From: Alphaproteobacteria bacterium
GTDB lineage: Bacteria; Myxococcota_A; UBA796; GCA-2862545
Direction: 5' to 3'
Length of the DNA: 64,000 bases
NCBI GenBank assembly: GCA_020632875.1
Contig: JACKET010000005.1
Span: 124,001 to 188,000, forward strand
In this document: positions 15,290 to 24,875 of the stretch, in pieces
How positions within the stretch are numbered: position 1 is the stretch's first letter
Layout of the letters: each line of letters starts with the position of its first letter
The notes under the pieces: generated by a model
What the model saw: the letters and a program-made list of their open reading frames with translations, nothing else
Databases searched by the model: none
What the model was told of the DNA's origin: nothing
Program-made: the position numbers and the translations under genes

Positions 15290-16201
15290 ATGCTCCTGTG
15301 GATGCTGGCCTGTACCTCCGAGCCTCCCGCGGTCGTGGTCCCCGACGAAGAGGCCGACGCGGACGCCGACCCCGACGTCCCCGAGCCCGAGCCGGAGCCA
15401 GATCCCGAGCCGCAGTTCTGCCGGAACGTGCCGAACGACGCGGAGGGCGCCTGCTGGCACTCGTTCGGCGGGCTCTACGCCGACGGGGCGTGCTCCGAGA
15501 GCTACCAGTGCTGTGACGGCGCGTTCGGTGCGCTCGGTTCGTGCGGCGAGTGCGCGTGCACCGAGCCGACCGGCCACGAGGGCTGCGTGCCCGCCGAGGC
15601 CGGCACCGAGGTGTGCTTCGCGCCGTACACCCACACCGTCGAGCCGCTCCCGACCGCGCTGCGCGACGCGATGGCGGGCACGACCTACGAAGAGGGCTGC
15701 CCCGTGGGGCTCGACGCGCTCGCGCTGATCACGACGGCCCACTGGGGCTTCGACGGCGAGCCGAAGACCGGCCAGCTCGTGGTGAAGGCCGATCTCGCCT
15801 CCGTCTACGTCGACGTCCTCCAGCACGCCTGGCAGGTGCAGTTCCCGATCGAGCGCATCGAGCCCGCGAGCGCCTACGGCGGCAGCGACGACGCGTCCAT
15901 GGCCGTCAACAACACGAGCGCCTTCAACTGCCGGCCCGTCACCGGCGGCACGTCCTGGTCCCAGCACAGCTACGGCCACGCCATCGACGTGAACCCGCGC
16001 CAGAACCCCTACGTCAGCGCGTCCGGCAACACCGTCCTCCCGCCGGAGGGGGCGCCGTACGTCACGCGCGACCCGTCCGTTCCGGGCCTCATCGTCGATC
16101 CGGGCCCTGTCGTCGGGGCTTTCCGGAGGCACGGCTGGGGCTGGGGAGGGAGCTGGAACAGCCTCAAGGACTACCAGCACTTCTCCGAGAACGGCCTGTG
16201 A
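15290..16201 (+). CDS. M15-family (VanY-like) D-Ala-D-Ala carboxypeptidase lipoprotein
   Basis: A 303-residue lipoprotein: MLLWMLACTS gives a very short signal with a lipobox Cys at 8, followed by an Asp/Glu/Pro linker. A Cys-rich segment (residues 44-105) precedes the peptidase domain. Zn ligands are visible in SQHSYGHAIDVNP near 223-235 (His and Asp) and in DYQHFS near 297 (His), the pattern of the M15_4 / VanY group that trims peptidoglycan stem peptides or acts as an L,D/D,D-carboxypeptidase. It acts in the periplasm. Its stop overlaps the GTG of rlmN by GTGA. Confidence 0.85.
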   Translation: MLLWMLACTSEPPAVVVPDEEADADADPDVPEPEPEPDPEPQFCRNVPNDAEGACWHSFGGLYADGACSESYQCCDGAFGALGSCGECACTEPTGHEGCVPAEAGTEVCFAPYTHTVEPLPTALRDAMAGTTYEEGCPVGLDALALITTAHWGFDGEPKTGQLVVKADLASVYVDVLQHAWQVQFPIERIEPASAYGGSDDASMAVNNTSAFNCRPVTGGTSWSQHSYGHAIDVNPRQNPYVSASGNTVLPPEGAPYVTRDPSVPGLIVDPGPVVGAFRRHGWGWGGSWNSLKDYQHFSENGL

Positions 16202-17235
16202 TCGATCTGGTCGCCCTCTCGAAGGACGAGCTCGGCGTCCTGCTCGCCAGCTGGGGAGAGAAGCCGTTCCGCGCGAAGCAGGTCCACGGCTGGCTGTACG
16301 AGAAGGGCGCGGCCGACGTGTCCGAGATGACCGACCTGCCGAAGGGCCTCCGCACGCGCCTCGCCGAGGAGACCGTGCTGGGCGCGATGGACGTGGCGGC
16401 CGAGCAGCGATCGAAGGACGGCACCGTGAAGCGCCTCTACCGGCTCGCCGACGGCAAGCTCGTCGAGACCGTGCTCATGCCGTACGCCGACGGGCGGCGC
16501 ACCGCGTGCATCTCGTCCCAGGCGGGCTGCGCGATGGGCTGCGTGTTCTGCGCGACCGGCCAGATGGGGTTCAAGCGGCACCTCACGGCCGGCGAGATCT
16601 TCGGCCAGGTGTGGCGGCAGCACGTCGAGCTCAAGGCGCGCGGCGAGCGGCTCTCGAACGTCGTCCTCATGGGGATGGGCGAGCCGTTCCACAACTACGA
16701 GCCCGTGATGGAGGCCGTCCGCCGCATGATGTCCGACCTCGGCATCGGGGCGCGGCACATCACGATCAGCACGGTCGGCCTGGTCCCCCAGATCGAGCGC
16801 TTCGCGGACGAGGGCCTGCAGGTGGGCCTCGCGATCAGCCTGCACGAGGCCACCGACGCGGCGCGCAGCGCGCTGATGCCGGTGAACCGGCGGTGGAGCA
16901 TCGACGTCCTGCTGGAGGCCGTCCGCGGCTACGTCGAGAAGACCGGGCGCCGCGTGACCTTCGAGTGGGCGCTCATCCACGGCACCAACGACACGGTCGA
17001 GGTGGCCGAGCAGCTCGGGAAGCGCCTGCGCGGGGTACACTGCCACGTGAACCTCATCCCGCTCAATCCCACCGGGGGCTACGCGGGCCTGCCGAGCGAT
17101 CCGGGCCGCGTGGAGGCGTTCGTCGAGACCCTCGGTCGCTACGGGGTCCCCGCGACGGTGCGCGTGCGGCGCGGCATCGACATCGACGCGGGGTGCGGTC
17201 AGCTGCGCGAGCGGGTGCTCGAAGCCGCACCGTAG
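16198..17235 (+). CDS. rlmN: 23S rRNA (A2503-C2) / tRNA (A37-C2) methyltransferase RlmN
   Basis: A 345-residue radical-SAM methyltransferase. The Cx3Cx2C cluster motif is CAMGCVFC near residue 118. The two reactive Cys are expected in TACISSQAGC, just before the cluster, and in DIDAGCGQL near the C-terminus; both regions are present. GEPFHNYEPV and VSLH-like AISLHEA motifs fit RlmN rather than Cfr, and the length is usual. It methylates C2 of A2503 in 23S rRNA and A37 of some tRNAs, using SAM. The GTG start at 16198 overlaps the peptidase stop by four bases. Confidence 0.95.
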   Translation: MIDLVALSKDELGVLLASWGEKPFRAKQVHGWLYEKGAADVSEMTDLPKGLRTRLAEETVLGAMDVAAEQRSKDGTVKRLYRLADGKLVETVLMPYADGRRTACISSQAGCAMGCVFCATGQMGFKRHLTAGEIFGQVWRQHVELKARGERLSNVVLMGMGEPFHNYEPVMEAVRRMMSDLGIGARHITISTVGLVPQIERFADEGLQVGLAISLHEATDAARSALMPVNRRWSIDVLLEAVRGYVEKTGRRVTFEWALIHGTNDTVEVAEQLGKRLRGVHCHVNLIPLNPTGGYAGLPSDPGRVEAFVETLGRYGVPATVRVRRGIDIDAGCGQLRERVLEAAP

Positions 17236-17669
17236 GCGGTGGTCAGGGCCGTGAGGCGCAGGTCTGCGGGGACGTTCGACCGGAGCGGGTCGAGCGGGTT
17301 GAGGCTCGCGGCGAACGTCTGCGCGGGGGCGAGCGGCAGGCGGAGCTCGGCGAGCACGAGCCCGGCGAACGGATCGGTGAGCGGCAGCCCGCCGGCCTGC
17401 GCGTAGAGCGTCGCGAGCACGTACGCCGCGACGGCGCGCATGCTGCGAACGTCCGCGCCCTGCATGTGCGCCCGGTGGTGCAGCCACGTGAGGTCCACCT
17501 CGAGCCACGTGAACTCCCGCTCCTTCACCGGCGTCGCGCGGCCGGGCGCGTCCCGAAGCACGAGCGCCGGCCGACCGGCGAGGGCCGCGATCCGCGGATT
17601 GAGGGCGTTCAGCCGGGTGACCCAGCGCTCGCGCCCGCCCTTCGACAGGGCTGGCCAGGGAGAATCCAC
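17199..17669 (-). CDS. conserved helical protein of unknown function
   Basis: A 156-residue protein if started at the GTG at 17669; longer readings upstream would cover the opposite-strand gene at 17736 and look wrong. It begins SPWPALSKGGRERWVTRLNA and is mostly helical with a central YVLATLYAQAGGLPL. The C-terminal 12 codons overlap the end of rlmN on the other strand (17199-17235). No family is recognised, and no signal peptide or membrane helix is seen. Confidence 0.5.
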   Translation of the reverse strand: MDSPWPALSKGGRERWVTRLNALNPRIAALAGRPALVLRDAPGRATPVKEREFTWLEVDLTWLHHRAHMQGADVRSMRAVAAYVLATLYAQAGGLPLTDPFAGLVLAELRLPLAPAQTFAASLNPLDPLRSNVPADLRLTALTTAYGAASSTRSRS

Positions 17670-17735
17670 GCGTCCTCGTATCGACCCTGTGCCGATGCGG
17701 CGTCCCGACACACGAACGGGCAACAGGAGGGTCCC

Positions 17736-18077
17736 ATGGTCCCGCAGCTCTTCACCGTCGTCGCCGCGCTCACGTCCACCAGCCCCGAGGTGGGCCGCAC
17801 GCTCGCCGTCCGGGACGACGGAGGCGTCGCGGTCCTCACCTGGACGGGCGAGACGGCCCGCTTCTACCGCCGCGGCGAGCTGCTGGTGTCCTACCCGGCA
17901 GAGACCTGGGAGATCGCGCTGTGGAACCATGTTCCCGGCCGCGCCAACGTGACCGCGCCGCACTTCTTCGACCGCGCGCTCACCGACGCCGAGGTCGTCG
18001 AGCTGCAGTCCTGCGACTGGGCTCCCTCGTCCGAGACCGCGCAGTGCGGGCCGATCGCACGCTGCGACTGCGAGTGA
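17736..18077 (+). CDS. small secreted protein of unknown function
   Basis: A 113-residue protein preceded by AGGAGGG before the ATG at 17736. The N-terminus (MVPQLFTVVAALTSTS) is signal-like. The body is beta-rich (GGVAVLTWTGETARFYRRGELLV), and the C-terminus has four Cys in a compact cluster (CDW, CGP, CDCE), consistent with disulphides outside the cytoplasm. No family is recognised. Convergent with the cytochrome gene, six bases between stops. Confidence 0.55.
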   Translation: MVPQLFTVVAALTSTSPEVGRTLAVRDDGGVAVLTWTGETARFYRRGELLVSYPAETWEIALWNHVPGRANVTAPHFFDRALTDAEVVELQSCDWAPSSETAQCGPIARCDCE

Positions 18078-18083
18078 AGGCGG

Positions 18084-20057
18084 TCAGAGCGACCGCAGGT
18101 AGGCCTCGAGGTCGTCCATCCCCGCTTCGTCGAGGTGGGCGGTGCTGCCCATGAACTCCGGCGTGCGGGCGCGCTCGATCACGGCCCGGAGGCTCGGCGC
18201 CGAGCCGTCGTGCAGGTAGGGCGCCGAGCCCGCGATGCCCGTCAGCGTGGGCGTGTCGAGGGCGAGGCCGGCGATCTCGTGGAGCTGGCCGTCGGTGTGG
18301 CGGGGGCCGGAGTGGCACGTCGCGCAGCCCGACTGGACGAAGTGCACTGCGCCCCGCGCCACCGCCGCCGCGTCGGGGTCGGGCGTATCCGGGATGCGGG
18401 TCCAGTCGATGAACGCGGCGACCGCGTCGAGCTGCTGGGCGTTCAGGCCCCTGCCGCCGAGGCGCGCCATCGCGGTGATCTGGGCTTCGTCCTGGATCGA
18501 CGGCACCTGCTCGGTCCACGTCACCGGTGCGGTCTCGCTGACCACGCCGGCCAGCGAGGGCGTCTGGCGCGGCCCGGACTCGAAGGTCCACGTGAGCCCG
18601 TCGTTCCGGCCGTCGAAGTGGCACGTCGAGCACGACACGCCGGTGCCGCCCATCATCGGGTCACGCGCCATGTGGAAGAGCTCGCGGCCCTGTTGGACCT
18701 CGGGCGACAGGGGCGATTCCGAGACCGTCCAGAAGCGCTCGCGGGGCACGATGCTGCCGGTGAGCTCGGCGGGATCGGCGTCTTCGAGGGTCGCGCGGGC
18801 CCCGTCGACACCGAGCTCGACGATGCGCCCCGTGAATGCGGCGTTGGCGAAGGCACGCCCGTTCACGAGCACGGCCCCGTCGACCCCGGAGCCCGCGGCC
18901 ATCGCGGCGGCCTGGGGGATGTGGAACCCCGCCAGGCCCAGGATCTCTGTGGGCGAGGCATCCAGGCCGTCGGGCGTCACGACGACCAGCCGGCTGCCCG
19001 TGGACTCGGGTGTGACGGACATCCAGAGCGCCGCTTCGGAGGCCTGCATCGTCGCGATCACGTAGGTGCCGTCGGCCGAGGGCGTGACGCTCGAGATGTA
19101 GCTGCTCACGAGCTGCGGAGCGTCTTCGCCCACGATGGCCGACGCGATGAACGCACGGCCCGCCTCGAGCGCCATCCCGTCGACCCCGAGCGGCATGGCG
19201 ACGACGGACGGCGTGACGCGGTCGATGGGATCGAGGGACGACACGATCCCGCCGTACGCGCCGCCGTCGATGACGATCTCGCCGTTCGCCTCGGGCTCGA
19301 AGGACCCGATCTCCTCGACCGAGCTGACGACGCGGATCGGGGTCTGCGTGTCGACGTGCAGCGCGGGCACGTACAGGGTGGACCCGTTCACGGCGAGGTC
19401 GCCCGTGACCCGCGTGTGCAGGGGGCGATCCGGGGTGGAGGCACGCGAGACCCGCGGCAGGACGAGGGTGGTGGCCATCCCGGTGCGGAGGTCGACGACG
19501 TTCAGCCCCGTGCCGCGCTTCAGCCCCACATAGAGGAATCGCCCCGCTGGGTGGAGCGCGAGGGACCGCGGCTCGCCCGGGTTCTCGAATACGCGCTCGA
19601 TGGCCATGCGGTCGCGGAGGATCTCGACGACGGTGTCCTCCATCGACAGCGCGACGTAGATCGCGGAGCCGTCGTCGCTGACGACCACGCCCATGGGCTC
19701 GGCGCCCACCTCGACCCATTCCTGTGGCCCCGAGGCGAGTCGTTCGAGGTCGAGGCGCACGAGCGCGCGCTCGCCGCGGAGCGTGACATACAGGTCGTCG
19801 CCGCGGATGGCGAGCCGGCTCGGCTCGACGCCCACGGCCACCTCGAGCACCTCGCCCGTCATGGGGTCGGTGCGGGTGATCGTGCCGGGGTCGGGGTTCA
19901 CGTTGTAGACGCGGCCCTGCGCGTCGGCGGCCACGGTGGCCGAGCTCTGCCCCGGCACGACCCGCTCGGCGGGCTGCTGGGCCGGCGGTACGGGATCGAT
20001 GCGGTCGTGTGGCTCGATACAGGCTGCGAGCGCGAAGAAGACGACGAAGCGTGGCAT
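18084..20057 (-). CDS. dihaem cytochrome c / beta-propeller lipoprotein
   Basis: A 657-residue lipoprotein (VVFFALAAC lipobox). Residues 35-420 form a YVTN-type beta propeller (SRLAIRGDDLYVTLRGERA, RSLALHPAGRFLYVG). The C-terminal third has two haem-binding motifs, CSTCH near 473 and CATCH near 578, with LTGIAGSAPYLHDGSAPSL, a segment typical of the cytochrome c peroxidase/MauG-like dihaem family. It probably transfers electrons or oxidises a partner on the outside of the inner or outer membrane. Propeller-plus-MauG proteins of this kind are common in Myxococcota. Confidence 0.85.
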   Translation of the reverse strand: MPRFVVFFALAACIEPHDRIDPVPPAQQPAERVVPGQSSATVAADAQGRVYNVNPDPGTITRTDPMTGEVLEVAVGVEPSRLAIRGDDLYVTLRGERALVRLDLERLASGPQEWVEVGAEPMGVVVSDDGSAIYVALSMEDTVVEILRDRMAIERVFENPGEPRSLALHPAGRFLYVGLKRGTGLNVVDLRTGMATTLVLPRVSRASTPDRPLHTRVTGDLAVNGSTLYVPALHVDTQTPIRVVSSVEEIGSFEPEANGEIVIDGGAYGGIVSSLDPIDRVTPSVVAMPLGVDGMALEAGRAFIASAIVGEDAPQLVSSYISSVTPSADGTYVIATMQASEAALWMSVTPESTGSRLVVVTPDGLDASPTEILGLAGFHIPQAAAMAAGSGVDGAVLVNGRAFANAAFTGRIVELGVDGARATLEDADPAELTGSIVPRERFWTVSESPLSPEVQQGRELFHMARDPMMGGTGVSCSTCHFDGRNDGLTWTFESGPRQTPSLAGVVSETAPVTWTEQVPSIQDEAQITAMARLGGRGLNAQQLDAVAAFIDWTRIPDTPDPDAAAVARGAVHFVQSGCATCHSGPRHTDGQLHEIAGLALDTPTLTGIAGSAPYLHDGSAPSLRAVIERARTPEFMGSTAHLDEAGMDDLEAYLRSL

Positions 20058-20164
20058 GGGTCCCCCTGGAGATGGCGCGCATCGTCGATCCTACGCCGGA
20101 TCGCGCGCGCGGCGTGTTTTCAGGAGTGGATGGCCGGCCGCGGATGTGAACTTCAGGGTGGCGG

Positions 20165-20310
20165 GGATTCCGCCGGCCACCGCCCGCAAGCGGGCGTCGT
20201 TCCGACGGAATCTCAACCAGGGAACGTCTTGACGGGACCTCGGTACCCCCTGTGAACGCGGCTGAAACGCCGCGTTCCGGGGGCACAGAGGTCTCGACCG
20301 TCAAGGCGTT
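20165..20310 (-). repeat. repeat family D, copy 1
   Basis: A 146-bp element nearly identical to the inverse of 43377-43522. It has two hairpins. One has GATTCCG/CGGAATC-type arms around GCCCGC-TT-GCGGGC-like arms (20165-20213). The other, larger and bulged, has outer CTTGACGG / CCGTCAAGG and inner AACGCGGC / GCCGCGTT around TGAAAC (20225-20310). Its right end lies within the last codons of the minus-strand gene at 20301, so the repeat supplies that gene's TGA stop. Confidence 0.85.
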
Positions 20311-21080
20311 GCTGCGCCGTCTCCGAAGAACTGGGCGACGGCCTCGGGGAACCACGCGTCGGGGAGGGTGGCGAGCACCTCGTCGCGGTCGCCGGCCATC
20401 CCGGCCCAGCGGCGCTTCAGCTTCGTGACCACCGCGAATCCGCCCTGCGTCGCGAACAGGAAGTGCCCGGCGGGCTTGGTTCCGCGCGGCCCGCGCCACA
20501 GGACCCGCGTCACCCGCACGGCCGGGGTGATGTAGGCGTCGGCGGCACTCTGGCACTCGGCGACGAGCACGGCCTCTTCGAGGGCCGCGGCGAGACCGGG
20601 CACCGCGTCGGGCGCGACGGTCTTCCCGAGGCGGCCCGCCATCGCCTGGAGGATCTGCATCACGGAGTACGACGCGGCCGTCAGCGCGCCCGCCGCGGCG
20701 ATGCCGAGCGCGTCGACCCCCGCGGGACGCCGCCGTGCCGCGACCTCGCCGGCCCGCTTCCGCGCGACGGCCCGCGCGCGGAGGACGCGGATCGACGCCT
20801 CGGGCTCGGGGTCGCGGCCGAGCAGCAGGGCTTCGGTCTCGAGAGTGAGGAGCTCGCGCGCGGCGTCGAGCTCGGCGTCGAAGTCGCCGAGCCTCTCCTC
20901 CGACACGTACGGACGGGCCTGTTCGGCGAGCCACACCGCGACCCGCCCGCTGCCGAGCATGTCGAGCTGGGGCAGCTCCGCGAAGCCCCGCAGCCCGACG
21001 GGCTCGAGGGCGTGCTGGCGGAGCAGGTGCCCCACGACGGGGTGCACGTGCTCCCACTTCGGATCGTCGCCGTACTCCAT
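20301..21080 (-). CDS. helical protein of unknown function in the ArsA-like operon
   Basis: A 259-residue protein starting at the ATG at 21080, 11 bases after the stop of the second ATPase gene. It opens MEYGDDPKWEHVHPVVGHLL and is helical through residue 110, with a weakly hydrophobic stretch near 125-150 (DALGIAAAGALTAASYSVM) and a beta-rich end (RVTRVLWRGPRGTKPAGHFL). No domain was recognised. Its position after two ArsA-like ATPases suggests a shared process. The last three codons and stop lie in a D repeat, so the original C-terminus may have been replaced. Confidence 0.6.
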   Translation of the reverse strand: MEYGDDPKWEHVHPVVGHLLRQHALEPVGLRGFAELPQLDMLGSGRVAVWLAEQARPYVSEERLGDFDAELDAARELLTLETEALLLGRDPEPEASIRVLRARAVARKRAGEVAARRRPAGVDALGIAAAGALTAASYSVMQILQAMAGRLGKTVAPDAVPGLAAALEEAVLVAECQSAADAYITPAVRVTRVLWRGPRGTKPAGHFLFATQGGFAVVTKLKRRWAGMAGDRDEVLATLPDAWFPEAVAQFFGDGAATP

Positions 21081-21091
21081 CGAACCGGCGT

Positions 21092-22207
21092 TCAGGATTC
21101 CATCAGCACGTCGCCGAGATGCACGAGCGCGCGCATCTCGTCGGCGCCGGACGAGATCACCGGCAGCGCCACGGCCGTCGCGGACGAGCCGGCATCGCGG
21201 CGGAGCTGATCGAGGAGCTTCTGGTGGCGCTCGACCGCGGCCTGCTCGATGCGCGCGAGCACGAGGAGCTTCTCGAGGGCGGAAGCTTGCAGCTCGCTCG
21301 GCTTCGGGCCGAACAGCGAGCCGTCGGGCAGCACCCGCGCGTCGCCCGCGGCCTGGCTGCGGTTGAGCACGAAGCCGCGGAAGGGAAGCTCGAGCTCGAT
21401 GGTCTTGCGGCGGAAGAAGAAGGCATCCGTGAGCGACTCGGTGGCGGGGCTCGTGACGAGCAGGAAGGCCACGGTCGCGGGGTCGCGCAGGCGCACCATG
21501 CCGTCGGCAGCGTTCTTGTTCATCGACCGGAAGATGCCCGAGAACGACGACATGAACTCCTGCAGCTCTTCGTACAGCTCGGCCCCGAAGATCGCCGCGT
21601 TCACGCGGTTCACGAGGCGGCCCGCCGCGCGGCGGATGAAGCTGCGGCGCCCGGTGTCCTCGGGCAGGAAGAGCTGGAAGATGCGCCCGTCGAGGAAGCT
21701 CGACAGCCGCGACGGCCCGTACAGGAAGTCGAGGGCGTTGCGCGACGGGGGCGTGTCGAGCACGACGAGGTCGTAGCGCTCTTCGCGGAGGAACGTGTAG
21801 AGCGCCTCCATCGCCATGTACTCCTGCATCCCGGCGACCATGCGCGAGATCTGGCGGTACAGGCGGTTGTTGATGAGCCGCGCGGCCTCTTCGGGCGTGT
21901 CGGCGAACCGGTTCACGAAGTTGTCGGCCACGACGCGCGGATCGAGCATCCACGCCTCGAGCATGCCCTCTTCGATGCCCGCCTCTTCGCGGCGCTCGGC
22001 CGGGATGGCGATCGGCTCGGCCAGGTTGCGGTCGACTCCGAGCGTCTGGGCGAGCCGCTTGCTGGGGTCGACGGTGAGCGCGAGCACCTTGCGGCCCGAC
22101 CGCGCCGCGGCGAGCGCGATGGCGGTGGCCGTGGTGGTCTTGCCCACGCCGCCGCTGCCGGCGCACACGATGACCTTCCGGCTCTTCACGAGCTCGTGGA
22201 TGTTCAC
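21092..22207 (-). CDS. ArsA-like ATPase, second of a pair
   Basis: A 371-residue ATPase of the ArsA/Get3/MinD branch. The deviant Walker A loop AGSGGVGKTT is complete (residues 16-25), the switch-type LTVDPSKR follows, and YDLVVLDTPPS (about 145-155) is the Walker B/switch II region. No arsenite-binding CxxC cluster is evident, so arsenite pumping is not supported. Related adjacent pairs occur in Actinobacteria (Rv3679/Rv3680 in M. tuberculosis, as I recall them). The GTG start overlaps the stop of the upstream ATPase by GTGA, so the two subunits are made together and are likely to form a heteromer. Confidence 0.85.
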   Translation of the reverse strand: MNIHELVKSRKVIVCAGSGGVGKTTTATAIALAAARSGRKVLALTVDPSKRLAQTLGVDRNLAEPIAIPAERREEAGIEEGMLEAWMLDPRVVADNFVNRFADTPEEAARLINNRLYRQISRMVAGMQEYMAMEALYTFLREERYDLVVLDTPPSRNALDFLYGPSRLSSFLDGRIFQLFLPEDTGRRSFIRRAAGRLVNRVNAAIFGAELYEELQEFMSSFSGIFRSMNKNAADGMVRLRDPATVAFLLVTSPATESLTDAFFFRRKTIELELPFRGFVLNRSQAAGDARVLPDGSLFGPKPSELQASALEKLLVLARIEQAAVERHQKLLDQLRRDAGSSATAVALPVISSGADEMRALVHLGDVLMES

Positions 22208-23118
22208 GCGTCACCCCCGGCCTTCGTCAGGGATTCGGCGATGGCGTCGATGAGGTCGGTGGAGGTGAGCGGCAGCTCGGGGATCTCGACGGTCTTCACG
22301 GCCGTGCGCTCGCGCAGGTCGGCGAGGGCCTCGGTGGCCTGCACGACGCCCACGAACCGCTCGTACCCGTAGTGGCCGGGAGTGAGCACGGGCTCGAGCG
22401 CGGCGCGCTCTTCGGGGGTGAAGGGGTCTTCGATCACGCGGTTGACGAGGATTCCGCCGATCGGGGTGTCGTGGCCCTCGAGGCCCTCGATGAGCTCGAG
22501 CGACTCGGTGATCGGCAGGACCTCGGGCAGCGTGACGACCCAGGCGCCGCACAGGTCGGGCCGGGTGAAGTAGGGGATGCCGCGGTGCATCGCCTCGGCG
22601 ATGGGCCCGGTGGGCATGAGCGCGAGCAGGCGCTCGGGGAGCCCGGTGAGACCGAGCGTATGGCCCGATGCCGGCATGTCGACGATCACGATGTCGTACT
22701 TCGGCCTGCCGGTGGACGCCTCGAGCTCGAGCAGCGTGAAGATGTGGTAGAAAATCCCCATCTCGCGGAACGAAGGCGCGGTGTCGAGCAGCTTGCGCAG
22801 CGCCCCCGAGCCCATCGCGGCGGACACGACCGCAGAGACCGGGATGACGGTGCGGAAGAACGCCTCGTGGCCGCGGCGGGGCCACAGCACGCAGCCGTCG
22901 ATGCCGGGCGCGAGACGCTCGGGGTCGGCGGGGAGGGTGTCGCGACCGAAGATGCGCGCGAGGGGCGTGTAGTCGCCATCGGGCTCGCCGAGCTCGGTGA
23001 CCAACACGCGCTTGCCGAGCTTGGCCGCGGCGACGGCCATGGCGGCCGACACGGTGGTGCGACCGACGCCACCCTTGCCGGTGACCAGCGCGACACGCCT
23101 GCTGAACAGGTCGACCAA
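22204..23118 (-). CDS. ArsA-like ATPase with altered Walker A, first of a pair
   Basis: A 304-residue protein of the same family. The TTG start at 23118 is supported by GGAGG five bases upstream. The P-loop reads TGKGGVGRTT: the first (signature) lysine is kept but the Walker lysine before TT is Arg. The Asp region is YDIVIVDMPASGHTLG, typical of the ArsA family. The change suggests weak or absent ATP hydrolysis in this subunit, with the partner at 21092-22207 as the active one; this is inference. Divergent from purE with 116 bases between starts. Confidence 0.8.
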   Translation of the reverse strand: MVDLFSRRVALVTGKGGVGRTTVSAAMAVAAAKLGKRVLVTELGEPDGDYTPLARIFGRDTLPADPERLAPGIDGCVLWPRRGHEAFFRTVIPVSAVVSAAMGSGALRKLLDTAPSFREMGIFYHIFTLLELEASTGRPKYDIVIVDMPASGHTLGLTGLPERLLALMPTGPIAEAMHRGIPYFTRPDLCGAWVVTLPEVLPITESLELIEGLEGHDTPIGGILVNRVIEDPFTPEERAALEPVLTPGHYGYERFVGVVQATEALADLRERTAVKTVEIPELPLTSTDLIDAIAESLTKAGGDA

Positions 23119-23234
23119 ACGTCCCTCCGCCGTCTCTTTACGGGGGCGTTCCGACGACTGCAAGGGGCAGAGTTGCGGCTGCCCGGGGCGGCCCGGCGGG
23201 ATACCGGGCGAAACTCACGTGACCGGGGGCAGGC

Positions 23235-23719
23235 ATGATCGGGGTCGTGATGGGCAGCACATCGGACTGGCCCACCATGGAGCACGCGGCTCAGACGCTC
23301 GAGGCGCTGGGCATCCCGCACGAGGTCGAGGTGGTGTCGGCACACCGCACGCCCGACAAGCTGTTCCGGTACGCCGAGACGGCCGAAGAGCGCGGGCTCT
23401 TCGCGATCATCGCGGGGGCCGGTGGGGCCGCGCACTTGCCGGGGATGCTGGCCGCCAAGACGCACGTCCCCGTGCTCGGGGTGCCGGTGCAGAGCAAGGC
23501 GCTCTCCGGCATGGACTCGCTGCTGTCCATCGTGCAGATGCCCGCGGGCATCCCGGTCGGAACGCTCGCCATCGGGCGCGCGGGGGCCGTGAATGCGGCG
23601 CTCCTCGCGGCCGCGTTCGTGGCGCGCTCGGATGCCGCGGTCCGCGAGCGCCTCGTCGCCTGGCGGGCTGCGCAGACCGAGAAGGTGCTCGCCACGCCCG
23701 ACCCGCGGGACGCCGTCTG

Positions 23720-23720
<1 letters not shown>
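23235..23720 (+). CDS. purE: N5-carboxyaminoimidazole ribonucleotide mutase PurE
   Basis: A 161-residue class I PurE. GSTSDWP (residues 7-13) and SAHRTPDK (about 35-42) bind the ribonucleotide, and GAGGAAHLPGM near 62-72 forms the active-site loop. Length and motifs are standard. It converts N5-CAIR to CAIR in purine synthesis in the cytoplasm. Its stop overlaps the ATG of purK by one base. Confidence 0.95.
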
Positions 23721-24832
<1,112 letters not shown>

Positions 24833-24875
24833 CGGCCGTGGCCCGCGGGCGCGGATTCCGATATCCTCCGGGGCG

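Noticed and set aside
21092..23118. Arsenite efflux ATPase (ArsA proper)
   Set aside because: The Cys set for metalloid binding is not seen and no arsB, arsR or arsC is nearby; only the ArsA/Get3 fold is supported.
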